Origin: Xylocopa sonorina
Lineage: Eukaryota; Arthropoda; Insecta; Hymenoptera; Apidae
Reading direction: 5' to 3'
DNA length: 64,000 nucleotides
Assembly (NCBI RefSeq): GCF_050948175.1
Contig: NC_135194.1
Coordinates: forward strand, 15,616,033 to 15,680,032
Shown: piece after piece, positions 14,394 through 26,320 of the stretch
Layout: each line of letters opens with the position of its first letter
Position numbering within the stretch: the first letter of the stretch is position 1
Made by a program: the position numbers and the translations under genes
Notes under the pieces: model-generated
Told to the model about the DNA's origin: nothing
The model's database searches: none
The model's input: only the letters and a program-made list of their open reading frames with translations

Positions 14394-16797
14394 TGGTGGA
14401 GTAGGAGGAACAGGAGGAAGAAGAGAAGGAAAAAAATAAGTGGAAAAAGTAGCGGGCTTGATTGGTGGAAATGAATTCAAAATGGCCGACCCTCGAACCC
14501 TCGGTAAAATGGCGTCGCAGCGTTAATAGCCGGCTATTGCCAGCAAATTTGACGTATCTATTTGTAGAATTCGCGCGCGCGCTACTTCCCAGGCGAACGT
14601 CGCGCGACCGCCGACGATCCACGGAAAAGTGGATCGACTCCCCCGGTAGCTGGTACCGATAAATCAACCACCGGGTAAAGGTACATCAACAACTGCTCGT
14701 AATTAGCTGGTCGTATTTTACGATCAAACTTCTGGCCCTCTGGTTCGTTGATACAGCACCTCTGTGCATTACACGTACACGCGAAACGGTGCGGAATTCG
14801 TCCCGGGCCGAGTAGATCGAACGGAGAGACGGCCGAGGAGGCGTCTAAGGAAGGATACGCTCGAGGAAAGACGGACTCGAATCCGCGATACGAAAGGGTG
14901 CGCAGCACACCTCGAGCGGAGAAAGCGAGTTTTGTAAAACAAAGACGAAAGGGAGTCAACCCTCTTCGCCCTCGAGGCAGATTCTTTTAGCTCCGCTCGG
15001 TTCTCCCACCGACTCGGACGGGGTCTAAGGGGTATTCGGGGGGGAGCGTACGGGGGCTAGGGGTGGAGGAGGGCCAGTATCAAACTCGCTCTCGTCCTCT
15101 TCTTCCTCTTCTCCTTTCTCCACCAGCTGTCTCCGTCGTTCGAGATGACCGGCCGCATGCTCTGCTCCCCCTCGCGTTCCCCTTTTCACCTTCACCCGCC
15201 CTCCCTTTCTCTTCGTTTCGCCCGGACCAGCACACGGATTCTTAATCGGGACCATTATCTCCGTGCGATCATCATCCCGAAAACTAATTCGTATTTTTTA
15301 CTACGAAACCGAAAACTCATAAATCAAAGCTCGCTGCGCTATCTCTTTCTCCTTCTCCCCCGGCGAGCGGTTTTCGCTCCTTTTAAGAGTTGCGCGCGGT
15401 CCCGGGCCCGGCGTGTAGACAATGGACGCGCGTCCATTTAAGGGATTCGAATGGACGTAATTTTCTATGGGAGTTTGTAATTATGGGTAGTTTGTTGGCG
15501 CAGTCCGGGGCCTAGCACCGCTCTGCTCTCTTTGTGCCCGTGTGACCATAAAAATTCTCGAATTAAATTGAAAACCAGACGCGAAACTCACCCTCGACGC
15601 ACCTTCCCCTCCCTCTCTCACTCTCTCTCTCTCTCTTTCCACGGGCCTCTCGACCGTACTTCGCCCGGTAGTTCGCGATAATTTCGTCACGAATCCCCGA
15701 GTCGTTTATAAATTTCGCCGGGCCAATCAACGTATACACGTTCCGCGTATCGATAATCGTAAATCTCAGGAAAGTTGCGAACATCGCTTTCGTCGTGGTA
15801 GCCGGTGAGAAACGATCCGTCCTCCGACAGTCGACAGTGAGACTCGTCGATATCGCGAACACGCACGGGAGTCGTAAAGAAACAAGTATTTAATTTCAAG
15901 CCACCTTTTAACGAGTCTCGGAGAATAAACTTCGCCGCGTCGTACACGGTGGCCAGCGTCTCTTTCAACCCTTACCGAACGGGATTTTTTGTCGCGGAGC
16001 AAAACAGCGTCGCCCGCGAGGAGCAAAACGAGCGAGAGGAGAAGAAGGCGGAGCAAAAAAAAGAGCAGAAGAAAAAAGAGGAAGGCTCCTTTGTATCGCC
16101 GTCAGGATTTAAGAAACACGGAAACCCTTTCGCTCTCGCCGCGGTAGCGACAGTTTTTAATTACGGCCAAAGTAGCGAATAATCGATAGTAACCCTGCGG
16201 CGTTATCACGGCCCTCGCCTTTGTCCTGGTAATAACTGAAGTAAATGTAATTATCCGAGCGGAGGAACGGGCGAGAATCAGAGACGGAGGATCGTTTTTA
16301 GAAAAAAGAGAAGAGTTGCGAAAAGTTTTCAACCGCTTCTCTCTCTCTCCCTCGACTTGACCCGTTCGTGGTTTGCAGAACCGCGCTAATCGGAATGTGT
16401 CGAAACCCGCGCATTAATCATTACCAATAAGGACAACGTGGACGACGTGGTTGATGAGCGAGATAGATCTGGTCCGTGAACGACGCGAGAACGCTTATGT
16501 TTATTTATACGTATCGTACGATCCGCGGAAGCAATCAGACCCGAGCTGTCAGGCTCCGAGTCGCTCGAACGGCGTCCCTCAAGATTTATACCTCGTAATG
16601 AGAAATCATTAGCCGCGAGGTGTATTAGATAATCTCGGTAATTGCCAAAAATTGGCCAGTCGTCCTGACGGAATCGCGGGCGGGAGAGAAAGAGAAGGCG
16701 AAGATGGTAACAGGCTCCGAAGAAGAGTCTGGGCTCGAGGTATACCGAGTTTAAGAGGAGAGAATGGCCCGAGGCGCGCCGATTTTACCAGGCCCAC

Positions 16798-16799
<2 letters not shown>

Positions 16800-16836
<37 letters not shown>

Positions 16837-16845
16837 TCTCTCTCT
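16800..16845. repeat. (CT)n microsatellite
   Basis: About 23 CT units with one interruption (CCC). Confidence 0.95.
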
Positions 16846-19728
16846 TGATAGCTTAGGAAAAAGATATTCGGAATTAAACGAAGGGAACGGGAGTAGGATC
16901 CATCGGGGCCGTTTCACGAGATATTAAAATACAATGGAAATGCCTGCGCGTTCTGCGGAATCACGGACGTTCACTCGATTAATCGAGAGCCTGCACGAAC
17001 CGACCCTCTTTACCCTCCCGCCCCCTTCGGCTATCGACCTGCCTTTTTGCGGACGAGAATGTATACGGAACGGGGAAAAATGCCGAAGGTCCGACGCGTT
17101 ACACACAGGCAACAATTATAGATCGATGGAGCAATAGAGTCGCGGGGATTGGGCGGATATTAAAAAAAGGAGGAAAGGAGGAAAGATGAAAAAACTAGAA
17201 AAGATGGGCACCCTCGCGCAAACCGAACAACATGTGCACCCGGCTACGTTCCCTGGGGTCCGAGCACGGTATAAAAATCAATCACATCGGATGACGGCCG
17301 GTCTAGGCGAAAAAACATAGAGTGCAACTTGGCGTCGACGAAAAAACGAACGAAAACCTGAAAGCTCCGTTCGAGACGTGTCCCGGACGTTTCCTCTCCC
17401 TTTCGTGGCCTGCCCGGGGACGCGAAACAATCTGCTGCTCTTTCTGATATATTGGTTTTTTCGAATGCAAGGGGGGAGAGAGAGAGAGAGAGAAAACAAA
17501 GAAGAATCCCAATAGGTCGGAGCGAATGGAATGAAATTGGTGAAATCGGGGGTAACGTTATCGAGAGGTAGCGTTCGAAATTAAACCCACGGTTCACCGT
17601 ATCTCGCCGAGAATCTGCATATCATACTAGGCGTTCCCAATCAACTAATTAACAAAAAACCGTAGAACGAGTCATTAATCATCGTCGAGCCAGTCGGAAT
17701 ACGGGCGCGTACGATCTATCAGATCGGCGAACCCTTTCGGATCCGCGCAATCGCCAAAGACGAAGAGAACCCTCGTTGGTACCACTAATTTCCGAGTGAC
17801 CCCACGGCCCTCTCCGCTTAAATATCGATTATCCCGTGATATCGAGTCTCGCTGCGGCACGGTAGAAATTTCGCGAACCCGCGGAAACACGGCCAAACAA
17901 CTCTCGCTCCTCACTCGCTTTTCTTCGTTTCGCGTACTCCCGTCGATTCTCGCGGTTCATATATGCGAGTGCATGGACCGGCAGCCGGTCGTTGGATTAA
18001 AACAAAGTATCTTGCATTCTCCCGCGGCAACCGCATGTGCCAGAATAAATCTCTCGTTTCGAGATGTCTGCCGCATGCCGGTGCATAAGTTCCGCGGCAA
18101 ATTGCACTCTGTCGAACGGCGCAACGGTACTCGTCGACCGCAGCGAGCACACGGACGGGCACTCGGCTCCGTTCCACCTCTCTTTTTTCCACCCCCGAAA
18201 CCTTTCCACCGACCCTCGACCTCTTCCTTCGACTCGTCACAATTTCCGTTTCCACTCGGCTGTTTCCCGTCGAGATCTCCGCGTCTCGCCGTTCCACCCC
18301 CGCGGTACACACTGCGAACGAGTCGCATCGTCGCGCTGCATCGCGATTATTCCGATGCAGACAGAGTTCAAAGAGGTTAATTCCAGGACTAATGTATTCA
18401 CCCCTTTTTACCCCGAAACCCCGGAGATTTCGTATGTATTGGCAATTCCGCATTTATACACCGATCCCCCCTCCATCCAATGAATAAATTCATCCGGCCG
18501 TTTTCGTTTTCGCGCCGCATTCCTCGCGCCCGTCTTATTCCCATTCCCCTTTCTCCTTTTTCCTACGGAAGACGGCGTTATCCCGCTCGGGAGGGATTTC
18601 GACGCGCCGCGCGGCGTCCGCTTCGACTCCGCGCGAGCTCTTAATTACTCGACCGCGATGGAACGACAAAAAAAAAAGGAGAGACGGAGAGGAGTAAAAA
18701 GAAGACGACGAGAGGTGAGAGCGGTAAGAGAGAAGGGTGGACGCGTATCAATCAGAGCAGTGTCTTGCCCACGCAACACTCCTCACCCCGGAAACATCCC
18801 CGATAACCCTCGAGCGGGACTCTCACGCTCCTTGTCAACCGCCCTCCTATCCGATTCGGATACGCAGCCCTGCCGAGCGGCAGGGTGAACCGTGAAGGGG
18901 GTATACAGGGGTGGGTACGTGCCATTTATCACCGCGGGGGAAAAAGTGCGCGTCATCGGCCGTACCGAAACCCGGATGACTTCGTGAGACGCCTGTCAAC
19001 AATATCGTTCCCTTCCGCCAGCGCGCGGAGTAACAGAAAGGATCGCGACGACCGCGCGTCTGCTACGCGTACGGTTTTACAGCCGTCGACGATCGAATAA
19101 TTAAACTCGACCTGGCAAACTAGCGGGCGGAGGGAGATCGCAGAGAGATTAAAATCGAAGAATCCCAAACGGTAGGTGCCTCCGGGTTTTAAGAGCGATC
19201 GGATTGCCAAAGTCGAGCCGCCGCGGGGCGGCCACTTTTCCCTCGCTCGTCGTGGACAAATAGTTTCGAAGCTGTTCGAAGAAGCTGCTCGGTATCTGCA
19301 ACCAGATTTCAACCTGTCCAAACTCCGTCCCGGGGAAACTTAGTCAATCTGCACTGTTGCTAACTCATCACCGTGCCCCGTCCGCCGCCTCACGATCGAC
19401 CCCTAAAGCCTTCCAACGAACTTCCCAGTCGATACCTCGAAGGTAACAGATCGTATTTCGAAAACCCCTCCGCTTCTTCTCTTGTCAAAGGAACAACTCC
19501 GCGCAACAAAGGGAAGGATGGCTGCTCGTTCCGCGGAAGGGTGCACGCGTTCCGGTTCAACCCGCGAACCGATCGAGGGAGACGCGACCGAGACGAGAGG
19601 AATTCGAGGGATTTTAGAATTTTCGAGACGCTAGTTTCTCGAAATCGCGAGGATGCATCTCGGGGATGACGAACTTCTGGTCAGAGCGGCAGGGTGTAGA
19701 AGTAGGCGACGGAGTGGCGTAACGGTGC

Positions 19729-19734
<6 letters not shown>

Positions 19735-19759
<25 letters not shown>
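19735..19759. repeat. (GA)n microsatellite
   Basis: About 12 uninterrupted GA units in the GC-rich block. Confidence 0.95.
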
Positions 19760-21925
19760 GAAGAGTGTTGGCATACCAGGGTATACCCAGGCTGGCATAG
19801 TTCGTAAGAGACGCATTTTTCTCGGGCGTAACCCCACGGCACTCGAGCTGAAGGGTCGTTGGTAGGGACAAGAGAGTAGTAGCTGCTCGCGGGCGGACTA
19901 GAGGACTCCGTGCGAACCCCTCCGGGAGGACAGGATGCCTTCCGGGACTCAAAGACATTCTCGTCTTGCAGACTGTGAAGTTTCAACCATCCTCGATGAC
20001 GGAGCTACGAAGGAATCTCTGACCACACGATATCCCCGGGGCACGTTTGCTCGACTTAACGTCCCACGCATCGTATCGTACGCCAAGCCGACGCACAGTC
20101 TGCAAAATGCACGATCCCCGAGCGCAAACGCGGCGACCTGTCGACGATTATTACAAATTTTACAACCGTCCGTTAATCGGCCAATCCCTCAGTCGTAAAA
20201 CGAAGACTTTTTCCGACGATGTGGAACGATTCTACGGCGGTTCGACGACTGGCAATTTCGCGAGCAAAGAGCGAGCTCCGAAAACGAACAGTGCCTGTTT
20301 AGCTGTTAGAAGCTCGTAACGTACGAACGTAAAGGATTTTTCCAGATTATTATTACCCGTTCGATAAGTTTTGTCCCGTTGGATCGTGTATTTTGCACAC
20401 TGTGCAACGGTGAGCGACAGCGAACGACCCGGTACGAGAGGAGGGAGTCGAGGCAGAAAGGGTTTCAGGATCGGTGGTTGCCGCGCAAGGAACAACAAAA
20501 ACTCGCGTATGCCGGTTGCGAACGAGATGCTCGCCAGTTTCGCCGGTTTAATAATTGATTTGCATAATTACGTATGTGCATATTTATGAATTTAAAGCGT
20601 AGCCGCGGTACATCGCGCGAGGCTGATACGTTTCACCGGTAATAGTAATAAGTTTCTACCGGACTTGCCGCCATCCATGACGTTCTCCCTGTACATCGTT
20701 TATCGATCGGATAACGTATTTACGGTGTATCGAGATATAAAGCCCCCGCGGTTCGTCGACGACTCGAAACATTCGCCGTGCCCGACGAAATAACTCCTCG
20801 CCGCGGCGTTTTCAGCGAACACACGAGAACCCGAAACCGCGAACCTGCCTGGGCCGCCCCCCGTTCTCGATTTACGAACCGAGACCACCGCCCTGCGCGT
20901 CGTTCCGCTGAAAATCCCGCGAGAAACGCGACGTACCGAGCCGGATCGGAGTCGTTCGCCGAGGATGGAACCGCCTGCACGAGAGAGCAGCCAGAGCAAT
21001 GGTAGAGACGTAGCAGAGGCGCGAGATAACCGGGAAGGGAAGAAAATGAAAGGAGGAAGGGAGAGAGAGAGAGAGAGGAGCCGTAAAGGCGAAGTTATGG
21101 GTTTTCGCGAGATTCGCCCGCCTCCGCCCCTAATAATGGATAAAACGATCATAAATTCGACGCGGAGGAGAGGGGACCTCGGGGGTGGGAAGCTTTTCGG
21201 CCTCTTAGGAAATATTAATTAAAATGTAATTGTTCCGTGTACGGAGAGAGCTGGGAAAGGGTTACGCCCTCCCCGTCACCGTCCCTTTTAGATCTTACAT
21301 CGCGAGGAACCTCTTTGTTTTCGCATTCGATAACTCACTCGCGCGCCCGCTCCTTTCATCCTTATCCCCCGCGGCCTCCGCGCCCGAATTCTCCCCGAAC
21401 ACTCTTTAAACGCGAATATAATTCTTCCGGTGTGGGGTGCCGGCGGATAGAGAACGGTAATTTATTCGCGCGAGATTCGACTCGATCTCCCAATTACGGG
21501 AGCCGGATCGCGGCGAGGATACTCGGGTTCGCGGTGTATTTACCGGGCGCTCTTCCGCGCGTACGCGCGCGCCGTCGAGCCGCTTTCGAACGATCGACTC
21601 GCGACGGAGACGGTGAAAATGTGAATTTTTGACAGACCGTTCGGTTCCTAGCGGGTGGGTTTTCGGGCGACGCGCGACCGGTCCGGCTCTCTGAAGTTCG
21701 CCCGGTCGAGGTGGACATCAAAGAGAGGACAAACAAACGGGGCGGTAAGGGTCCTACGATGCGATGCAATTCGGACACGGGACACAAAGTGATGACGTCA
21801 CCAACCGGCCAGAAACCCTGTCGTCGTCGGCCATTGTGTGTTCAGTCGCTGGTTTACAAGTTCAGTGCACACTACCACTTTATATACGGTTACGTTACAG
21901 CAGCTCCGAGTCTGCAGCTTGCTTC

Positions 21926-21928
<3 letters not shown>

Positions 21929-21970
<42 letters not shown>
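21929..21970. repeat. (CT)21 microsatellite
   Basis: Forty-two bases of uninterrupted CT, continued by imperfect pyrimidine sequence to about 21985. A CRE-type TGACGTCA lies 129 bp upstream at 21793-21800, and CGCCATTT sites lie downstream. Confidence 0.95.
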
Positions 21971-21973
<3 letters not shown>

Positions 21974-22548
21974 TCTATCTCTCTCGCGAAAGAGCGAACG
22001 CGTCGCGTTAAATCCCGACGATCGAGCTGGCATCGATTTCCGGTGGCAACTGCCCGGCAGTTGCGCGACCGAATTTCTAGATCCTAGTTGGACGTTCGAA
22101 AACGCGGATTTCCACCCCCCTGGCCCCCAGCCACGAGGCTGGTGCTCGACCGGGAGAAGTTTAAATGTCCAAAGCAACCGTGGGCTCCGTGCACGAACGC
22201 CATTTTGAAAGTTAAGTCGTTGGCGTTCGGTCGGAAGTCTAGCACGGTGCACCCGCAGCTGCCACGGAACTCATATCCGACGATCGATCTGAACGCGTGC
22301 ACCACTCGCCATTTTGAAGGGGCTCGTTTCCACGTCGCCATTTCTCTTTTTTCTCGTTCCTTTTTTTCTTTCTTTCACTTCACGCAACGGATATCGGTCC
22401 GTGTCACGAATAGTCGCGAGCCAAACGGACGTTTGATCGTAACCAAGATCAAGGTCCGACCGCTGGGGGTCCGACCCATCACCTCCTGGCGGGCCGCGAT
22501 CCATTTCGACTCGATCGAACGCGTTCTCGCGATATATCGATCATCCGT

Positions 22549-22596
22549 CCCCCTCCCTCCCCCCCCCCGTTCTATCGTAACCCCCCCCCCCCCCCC
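22549..22596. repeat. Double poly-C tract, possible minus-strand G-quadruplex
   Basis: A broken C run at 22549-22568 is followed by C16 at 22581-22596. The complementary strand is G-rich enough to form quadruplex structures. Confidence 0.85.
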
Positions 22597-23618
22597 TCGT
22601 TTTCGATCGTTTCCCGTTCACTCGGCTACTACAATTTCAAGTAACTAGACCGGCTTTCCGCGAGCGCACGAGAAGAGAGACAGAGAGAGAATCGAAGGGC
22701 GAAACGAGCGAGAGGGCGGATGACAAAGAGGAAACAGGGTGGAGAGGAGGATGGAGAGCGACGGCAAAGAGGGAGAGAGAGTGGACAACGTCGAGCCGAG
22801 CGTACCACCCAATTACACTGCAGTTCAAACACATGCAAATCCGGAGAATAAGCTTTATTTGTTGTGCAAATTAGCCGCATATTGGCGCACCGAACGAACG
22901 GTTTTGTTACCACGAGAATGAGAGGCCGAAAGAGAGGGGAACGACCGCGGGAGCGAGAGAGAGTATCGTGGGTCAATTGCTTATTTTGAGTTGGGCCGGT
23001 GTGCCCACCGGCCTGTAAATATCACACTCCCTGCCCGAGCACCACCCCTCCCCCACCCTGCCAGCGATATCGCGCGACGAAACCATCGAAAAATATTGAT
23101 AACGATAACGGTGACTAATTTTGCTTCCCAAATTACTCCGTTCCGAAGGGAGAATCGAAAGGAAGTGATTTATGGAAAAAGCGAGCCGGGTAATACGTAC
23201 CTGCACCGTCCAGCCGCGCGGAGGAAGCCGCGATACGCGGGAATCGATGAAACGCGGGGAACCTCGCGAACCGTGCACCACCGATTCTTTTCTTGCCCGT
23301 AAATTCCACCCCCGGCCACGCGATCGGCCGATCGATCCCGATGAAAATGCATGCGAGTCGCTGCCTCGACGAATAATCCAACCGGAGACGGTAAAAGGCT
23401 AAGGGCGAGCGCTCCGCCGCCCCTGCACACCCCCAGCCCCTACCACCGTACGACCTGCATCGGGCAAGGAATTGGATTCTAATCGAAATCAATAAATGTA
23501 CAGACTCTCTCTTCCGCCTCCGTAGAGAAAAGCCTCGAGGCGGTGTTTCCGTCGTGACGAACGAGCCAGTCTCGAGGGTTCGATCTATCCTCCGTAAGAG
23601 GAGAAAACCAGGACGAGG

Positions 23619-23819
23619 ATGAGCAACTTCGCGATAGCCCCTGACCCACGGCTATCCTTCACGGACATCGAACTCGCGCATCCCGCGGGATCTCTTAGTC
23701 AAGACGCGGGCCAACCTCTTCCCGGTTCCGTATCCTACTCACCGCCGTTGGATACATTCGTCTCGAGATACCTAGACGCCATTCGCCGACGCCGTTCTAT
23801 CGAGCAACTCGAGAAATAA
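23619..23819 (+). CDS. Doubtful small open reading frame, 66 codons
   Basis: Starts at a true ATG and ends with tandem TAA stops. Unlike nearby frames, its translation is compositionally balanced (start MSNFAIAPDPRLSFTDIELA, basic tail with RYLDAIRRRRSIEQLEK). No signal peptide or known motif is seen, and I recognise no family. It may be a chance frame in GC-rich DNA or part of an exon. Confidence 0.15.
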   Translation: MSNFAIAPDPRLSFTDIELAHPAGSLSQDAGQPLPGSVSYSPPLDTFVSRYLDAIRRRRSIEQLEK

Positions 23820-26282
23820 TAACAAAACAAGGCGAAAGTCTGCTCTAAACGAGTAATAAATTTCCTTCGTTACTCTGTTACAAGAAAAAGGTCGCCCACT
23901 CTCTCTCTCTCTCTCTCTCTTTCTACGAGACCTAGTTTGTACAGAAGCAAGATCGTACAATCATCGGTACCGGTAATTATCTCTGGAAGGATAATTAAAA
24001 ACGAAGCGAAGGTTCGTCGTGGACGTCGACGCAGGATCCTACCGCGCTCCCGTGTGTTTCGAAGTCACCGCGTAATTATGATCGCATCTGTCCATTGGGC
24101 ATCCCAAATTATACGCTACAATCTTAAGAATTTATACCGCGGTCTCCCGAGCGGGTAATTGATACCCGATTCGCGAAATGACTAAATTAAGAAGCCCGTC
24201 CCGGAGATGTTTATCCGTCCATCGTATGCAACGTATAATAATCCACGGTGATGAGAATAATCATCGTACTCCGAAGCGGTGGTACGCTTCCGTAGAGAAG
24301 AATTTCGGGAACCGTGACAGTGTTTCTTCAGTCGTTCGCGAAAAATGCCCAGAGTCACCCGGTCCGAATTAGAATCCTCCCGCAGCTCTGGTCCTTTTAT
24401 CGTCCCGGCGTATCCGCCGCGATACAAGCTACGAAATCGAAATAGAGTCACGATCGCGTCGCGTTTTAACGATTCCCGGTCGTTTATCCAGTGACTTGCA
24501 ACCTATTGTTAACCCCTGGCGCTCCACCCCCTATTCCGTTGTCGACTCGTTCTCTCGCGTCGCTCTGTCCCCCGTTCGGCCACCCTCCGTCGCTTCCTCG
24601 AGCCACGGCCCCCGCGTTTTTTAAATCCGCACCGATTCCGGCCGTGCCCGGTTGAATTTGAATCGACGCCGCAAAATCGTGGAGTCACCAAACGTTCATA
24701 TGTCAGCGGCCGCTGGCACGCGGTGCTTCGAAGGGGTTCGCATTCGCGCTCCTTCTCCGACCGGTATCAATCGAACCGTCCGACGCAGGAACCGCGAGAG
24801 GAATCGAGCCGCAGATTTTCCGAGCCACTTCCCGCGGCAAGATGTTCCCGTCGCTCCACCGCCATTTCGATTTACCAGCTAGCGAACCGCGACGACGAAC
24901 GACCGGCGCTTGTCGCGTCGCAGAGTTTTCCCCCGGGTCCTGGACGAGCGAGTGTCGCGGGCGAAAAGAGGGCAGTGAGTCGAGCGTCGTGGCGACACGT
25001 TCGCTTCAATCAATATGCAAATACGACTGACACTAATTATACGGAAGCTCCGCGTCCTCTTTGATGTCGCTCGACTGACTCCGGCGCACTCGTCTCTCGC
25101 CCTCTCCAACGAGCAGCAGCGAGTCGAGTAGGCGAGTCCTCGGTCGTTTCGTGGTTCTATCCGAGGACCGAGGGAAAGTGAACTCGTAACGAGTTACTTT
25201 CGTCGAGGAATAAATCAACGCGCATCAAGTTTCGCTTTCGTTACATTCACCGGCCGGAATCCGGCCTCTAATCGATGCAACGTCCCCGAATTAGCCAGCC
25301 GGCGGCGGTGTTGTCTCGAGCGGGGCCAATTAGGATGCACTCGATTAAAAGTTTCGAAAATTATCGACGGCATTAACCTCGAGGTGAGAACGAGGGCTCG
25401 TTAAAACTTGCCGGTGACGAGCACGCGACGCGTGTGTCGATTCAACCAGATTTCTAGGCCATCGTCCAACCTTGCGCTCGGATCGCTCGAAAACGGGGCA
25501 GAAGAACCTCTGACCGGACGATACGTCGCCGATCTACTGAATTTCCGCGCGCGGTAAATGATGAAACCGGGAAAGCCTGTTTACCGTGGCGTCGGTGGCT
25601 ATGGGCGAATAAATACATTCGCGGCGTGGATGTGCGCGTACCGAGCCGCGCGTTTGTGTGCCGGCCGGGTACACTCGGCGATGCGTCAACGCGCGAAATA
25701 ATACCGCTTTATATGCATACGCGATTTGACGCGTAAAGCCATGATTTTTCCTACGGGGGTTCCCCTTACCCGGCTGCGTGCATATGTATACGCGGACTGG
25801 CTGGCGAGACCCGGCAAAGAAACGGCGAGAGGAAAAGAGACGCGAGAGACCCGTGAAATGGTGGTAAGGGGTGAGAAGGGCGCGCGAGCAGAGGTGGTCG
25901 GCGATGGGCGCGTTACAACTTTACGGTTATTACCAGCCGAAGGGCTAGACCTCTCCACCCGAAACCCCGCCGTTCCTCGACTCAACCCGGGAAATGTAAT
26001 CGTATCGCTTCGCGAGGAAGAAAGAGTTCGACGGACAGCAATGATGGACGCGTGGCCCATGATCCAGCCGGTAATACGCTTACCGCGAACGAATCTACGA
26101 GCGACGCACACCTATACAGAGTCGGAAGTTCGTAAATCACCGCGGTTCGGTAACTATCGCGACACCGTTTGTCCGTGTATTTGCATAATCTCTATAACCA
26201 TAAAATAATGGATTAAATGAGACGGGATTTCGCGAGCGTGTTTGATAAATGCGAACCTGGAAATACAACGGCCATACGTAGC

Positions 26283-26283
<1 letters not shown>

Positions 26284-26319
<36 letters not shown>
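26284..26319. repeat. (GA)18 microsatellite
   Basis: About 36 bases of uninterrupted AG/GA, 98 bp downstream of an octamer motif (26179-26186). Confidence 0.95.

Positions 26320-26320
<1 letters not shown>

Larger units (their letters stand above)
8401..20500. other. GC-rich non-coding block, second part
   Basis: No gene could be supported. An octamer site lies at 9810-9817. Other contents are an A14 run at 12097-12110, a T26 run at 13107-13132, GTC repeats at 14082-14130, a GGA repeat at 14354-14393, and GA/CT tracts at 15613-15637, 16800-16845, 17476-17493 and 19735-19759. Two YY1/Pho-like sites on the minus strand sit 30 bp apart at 14476-14486 and 14506-14514, and a GCCATCTT site lies near 13737. 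Confidence 0.65.

Noticed and set aside
21793..21800. CRE (TGACGTCA) alone as a finding
   Set aside because: Two perfect copies in 64 kb is about chance for an 8-mer; kept only as part of the 22-kb cluster.
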